Of a stretch of DNA of 64,000 bases, positions 61,193 to 64,000 are shown piece by piece. Numbering within the stretch: the first letter of the stretch is position 1; the number at the start of each line of letters is the position of its first letter. The notes below the pieces were generated by a model. The model saw only the letters and a program-made list of their open reading frames with translations. It had not been told where the DNA came from and did not search any database. The position numbers and the translations under genes were made by a program. The DNA is taken from the NCBI RefSeq assembly GCF_900060185.1, contig NZ_FIZY01000027.1:1-64000 (forward strand), given 5' to 3'. Origin of the DNA: Grimontia marina. GTDB lineage: Bacteria; Pseudomonadota; Gammaproteobacteria; Enterobacterales; Vibrionaceae.

Positions 61193-62313
61193 TGACACAA
61201 GGTAAAACGATTTTTTCATCACTGCTGTTGGCATTTTCGCTGGGGGTTTCCGCGATGGTGCAGGCAGAAGTGAAAATCCCCATCATGGATTTGGTCGATA
61301 TCCAGGGTATTCGCCAGAACCAGCTGGTGGGATACGGCTTAGTTGTGGGTCTGGACGGTCAAGGTGACCGTAATCAGGTGAAATTCACCTCCCAGTCTAT
61401 TACCAACATGCTGCGACAGTTTGGCGTGCAGATTGATGCCAATACTGACCCGAAATTGCGTAACGTGGCATCAGTGTCCGTCACTGCCATGGTAGATCCC
61501 AATGTGGGGCCGGGGCAGACCATCGATATCGTGGTTTCATCGATTGGTGATGCTAAAAGCCTGCGTGGAGGAACATTACTTTTGACCCCACTTCGCGGTA
61601 TTGATGGTGACGTTTATGCCGTCGCACAGGGTAACGTTGTGGTAGGTGGCGTCACTGCAGAAGGTCGCAGTGGCTCCAAAACCACAGTCAACACACCAAC
61701 CACAGGGCGGATCCCGAACGGTGCCACACTGGAGCGTGAGATCCCGACTGATTTTAATGAGCGCGACACCATCACCCTGAATCTTCGCAAAGCCAGTTTT
61801 ACGACAGCGAAAAACATCGCCCGCGAAATCAACACGACGTTTGGTCCGGATGTGGCGATGGCCATCAACAATGCCCGTATCGAAATGCGTGCACCGGAAG
61901 ATACGCAGCAACGTGTCATCATGCTTTCCATGCTGGAAGAAATGAGCGTGGAAGAAGGGCGTAAGCCCGCGCGTGTGGTCTTCAATTCCCGCACCGGTAC
62001 TGTCGTGATTGGTAAAAACGTAAAAGTCGGTGAAGCGGCTGTCAGTCACGGCAACCTCACCGTGACGATTTCAGAAACCCAGCAGGTGAGTCAGCCAAAT
62101 GCCTTTGCTGATGGTGAGACAGTGACCGTTGATAACTCAGAGATCGATATCAACGAAGACAAAGCGCAGATGGTGATTTGGCCTCCGGGGACGGATCTCA
62201 ACACCATCGTCAGTGCGGTAAACAGTCTTGGCGCGACACCAACAGACTTGATGTCGATTCTTCAGGCGCTCTCCGAAGCAGGTGCACTGAATGCAGAACT
62301 GGTCGTGATTTAA
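61192..62313 (+). CDS. flgI: Flagellar P-ring protein FlgI
   Basis: A 373-residue periplasmic ring protein. The start at 61192 overlaps the flgH stop (TAATG); an upstream in-frame ATG at 61177 lies in flgH. A signal peptide ends at VQAEVK. Family marks are [75 protein letters not shown] and the C-terminal [22 protein letters not shown]. It needs FlgA for assembly. Confidence 0.96.
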   Translation: MTQGKTIFSSLLLAFSLGVSAMVQAEVKIPIMDLVDIQGIRQNQLVGYGLVVGLDGQGDRNQVKFTSQSITNMLRQFGVQIDANTDPKLRNVASVSVTAMVDPNVGPGQTIDIVVSSIGDAKSLRGGTLLLTPLRGIDGDVYAVAQGNVVVGGVTAEGRSGSKTTVNTPTTGRIPNGATLEREIPTDFNERDTITLNLRKASFTTAKNIAREINTTFGPDVAMAINNARIEMRAPEDTQQRVIMLSMLEEMSVEEGRKPARVVFNSRTGTVVIGKNVKVGEAAVSHGNLTVTISETQQVSQPNAFADGETVTVDNSEIDINEDKAQMVIWPPGTDLNTIVSAVNSLGATPTDLMSILQALSEAGALNAELVVI

Positions 62314-62322
62314 GGAGCCGAC

Positions 62323-62934
62323 ATGAACCTAGATGGAATGCGGGAGCAAGCGCAAATGAGCGCCATGCTTTATCACGATAACAGCGCGCTGGCAAAAATC
62401 CGGCACAGCAGCGATCAGCAAGGTGCATTGAAAGAAGTCGCAGGACAATTCGAAGCCATGTTTCTGCAACTGGTACTCAGGCAGATGCGCAGCAGCAGCG
62501 ACGTGCTGGCGGATGAGGACAGTCCTTTTTCGAGTCAGCAATATGGCGTGTTCCGCGATATGCATGACGGGCAGTTGGCGATTGAAATGGCAAGAAAACA
62601 AAATGCAGGTATTGCAGACATGCTGGTGAAACAGTTGAGTCCTTCCGTGCCAACCGCACCCATGACTTCACAGGTTTCCCCACAGGCACCAGAGCCGAAA
62701 AAATCAGTTTCTGAGTCAGTGGTCAATCTTCTGCCCACCTTTGATGCTGCGAACGATGAACATTGCGTGATCAAAGCGGAAGCAAGGTCACAAGCTCATG
62801 TTTCTCCTGATTTTAGCCGCTGCAGCAGCGTTAACAAAGCAGACGATGAGGTCGCCTCTCAAAATAAACAGCGCAATGAAGTGGTGACGACAACTGCTTT
62901 CTCACAGCCGCTGATAAGAAGATTGGAGCTGTAA
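62323..62934 (+). CDS. flgJ: Rod-binding protein FlgJ without muramidase domain
   Basis: A 203-residue FlgJ. Residues about 25-105 form the rod-binding domain: GALKEVAGQFEAMFLQLVLRQMRSSSDVLADEDSPFSSQQYGVFRDMHDGQLAIEMARKQNAGIADML. The rest is polar and shows no glucosaminidase motif, whereas polar FlgJ of enterics and vibrios is about 300 residues with a C-terminal hydrolase. It therefore should cap the rod but not cut the wall. The SLT transglycosylase at 52279-52974 may supply that activity. Its stop is directly followed by flgK. Confidence 0.9.
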   Translation: MNLDGMREQAQMSAMLYHDNSALAKIRHSSDQQGALKEVAGQFEAMFLQLVLRQMRSSSDVLADEDSPFSSQQYGVFRDMHDGQLAIEMARKQNAGIADMLVKQLSPSVPTAPMTSQVSPQAPEPKKSVSESVVNLLPTFDAANDEHCVIKAEARSQAHVSPDFSRCSSVNKADDEVASQNKQRNEVVTTTAFSQPLIRRLEL

Positions 62935-64000
62935 ATGAACCTCGTGAATATCGCCATGTCTGGCCTCAATGCTAACCGTGTGGGGCTCGAAGTGACCGCG
63001 CAGAATGTGGCAAACGTGAACACCCCAGGCTATAGCCGTCAGCAGGCGATCATGGCCTCGGTGGGTGGCTCAAAGCACAACGCTTTTGAAGCGGGAATGG
63101 GGGTGGAAGTCACCAGCATTCGCCGTGTCACAGATGGATTTTTGGTGAAGCAACTTTGGTCGACCAGCAGCACGGCAGCCTACGCTGCCCGCTATACAAC
63201 CAACATGAGTCATTTGGAAAACACCTTGGGTGCCGATGGTTTCAGTCTCTCAGCAGGTCTAGATTCCGTCTTTGCGGCGCTGAATGATGCAACGACCAAG
63301 CCTGAGTCCCAGCCACTTCGTCAGCAAATTATCAATGAAGCCGAAGCGATTTCGCGTCGCTTTAATGCTCTCAATGATGCCATGCATAACCAACACAAGG
63401 ATATGCACGACCAGCGTACTGCAGCGGTGTCTCATACTAACAGTCTGCTTAGCAATATCGCCGCAGTGAATCAGCAAATCACCGAGATGCAAGGAGCAGG
63501 CGGCAATCCAGCCCAGCTCATGGATACCCGCGACATGCTGATTGGTGAACTTTCTAAAGTGATGGAAGTAAAAACAACTGATCAGGCGGACGGTACCGTG
63601 CAGGTGACATTGGCGTCAGGGCAGCCCTTGGTCATGGGCGGCGATTATGGACAGTTGAAAGCGATTCCGGATCCTGATGATGCGTACATGGCGACGCTCA
63701 ACGTGGAATTTGGTCATCAGAGCTTCGCGATCAAAGGATCGGTTGGGGGGGAGCTTGGCGCACTCAATGACTACCAAAATGATGTATTAAAACCCAATCA
63801 ACTTGCTATCAATGACATGGCAAAAGCATTGGCAGAAGAATTTAATACGGTATTGGCGACGGGTAAGGACTTGAACGGGAACGACGGCAAGCCACTGTTT
63901 ACTTACGACCCATCCAATCCGGCAGCCAGTCTCACCATCACAGATATCAAGGCTGAAGAGCTGGCATTTTCCAGCGACGGCACGCCGGGTAACAGTGACG
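62935..64000 (+). CDS. flgK: Hook-filament junction protein FlgK (partial)
   Basis: The first 355 residues of FlgK, cut by the window end. It begins immediately after the flgJ stop (TAAATG). The N-terminus NIAMSGLNANRVGLEVTAQNVANVNTPGYSRQQAIM is the conserved region, followed by GMGVEVTSIRRVTDGFLVKQLW and QQITEMQGAGGNPAQLMDTRDMLIGELSKVMEV. FlgK joins hook and filament and is a client of FlgN. Confidence 0.95.
   Translation, partial: MNLVNIAMSGLNANRVGLEVTAQNVANVNTPGYSRQQAIMASVGGSKHNAFEAGMGVEVTSIRRVTDGFLVKQLWSTSSTAAYAARYTTNMSHLENTLGADGFSLSAGLDSVFAALNDATTKPESQPLRQQIINEAEAISRRFNALNDAMHNQHKDMHDQRTAAVSHTNSLLSNIAAVNQQITEMQGAGGNPAQLMDTRDMLIGELSKVMEVKTTDQADGTVQVTLASGQPLVMGGDYGQLKAIPDPDDAYMATLNVEFGHQSFAIKGSVGGELGALNDYQNDVLKPNQLAINDMAKALAEEFNTVLATGKDLNGNDGKPLFTYDPSNPAASLTITDIKAEELAFSSDGTPGNSD

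Overview
The window looks like a chromosome segment of a marine gammaproteobacterium of the family Vibrionaceae. The signs are a carboxynorspermidine (norspermidine) biosynthesis operon built around a fused aminotransferase/decarboxylase, paired GH19 chitinases, a Gly/initiator-Met tRNA array of the kind found in vibrios, a Cache-type sensor beside a TRAP transporter, and a lateral-type flagellar rod/hook operon with a sigma-54-like promoter. Protein similarity as recalled suggests an Enterovibrio/Grimontia/Vibrio relative; the species cannot be fixed from sequence alone.

Left end (1-6310): a broken IS66-type transposase end is followed by an A+T-rich operon on the minus strand. It encodes a microviridin/marinostatin-type graspetide (an omega-ester/omega-amide RiPP): a 67-residue precursor with a PFF leader helix, a double-glycine cleavage site and a TxKxPSDxDE core, then two ATP-grasp macrocycle ligases, an HlyD-type adaptor and a C39-peptidase ABC transporter. 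A nine-copy AGCTC repeat runs across the precursor stop codon.

6310-23970: a long leader with several hairpins precedes the polyamine operon (diaminobutyrate aminotransferase/decarboxylase, carboxynorspermidine dehydrogenase, nspC). Then come a small PspB-like membrane protein, an AlkD-like protein, two tandem GH19 chitinases, guaC with an unusual twin-hairpin leader, a sulfide:quinone reductase-like enzyme, an XRE-type regulator and a VIT/VWA surface protein with a GlyGly-CTERM-like tail.

24000-45900: mixed metabolism and transport. This part holds two linked genes of unknown function, one with an amber codon inside an N-terminal SEC-C zinc motif. It also holds SDR enzymes, a NarL-type two-component system divergent from a DctPQM TRAP transporter, an LVIVD/PA-domain secreted protein, a Lon-like protease, hydroxybutyrate dehydrogenase, a DUF808 protein, threonine aldolase, a TauE/SafE permease, a polyamine-binding protein, an FAD amine oxidase and two 2-oxoglutarate oxygenases including AlkB.

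45940-52215: a stringent-type promoter drives tRNA-Cys followed by repeated tRNA-Gly(GCC)/tRNA-fMet units (6 intact Gly, 5 intact fMet, one fMet with a 12-base deletion, one chimeric Gly remnant). Downstream lies debris of an integrated element with a dead tyrosine integrase, then an Lrp regulator, a CtlX-type hydrolase, a DHH phosphoesterase, a HopJ-family protein and tRNA-Ser(TGA).

52279-64000: a flagellar locus of lateral type. flgA, flgM, flgN and a lytic transglycosylase lie on the minus strand, interrupted by an AraC regulator and a PEBP-family gene. The divergent operon flgBCDEFGHIJK runs off the right edge. FlgJ lacks a muramidase domain, which the separate transglycosylase may replace.
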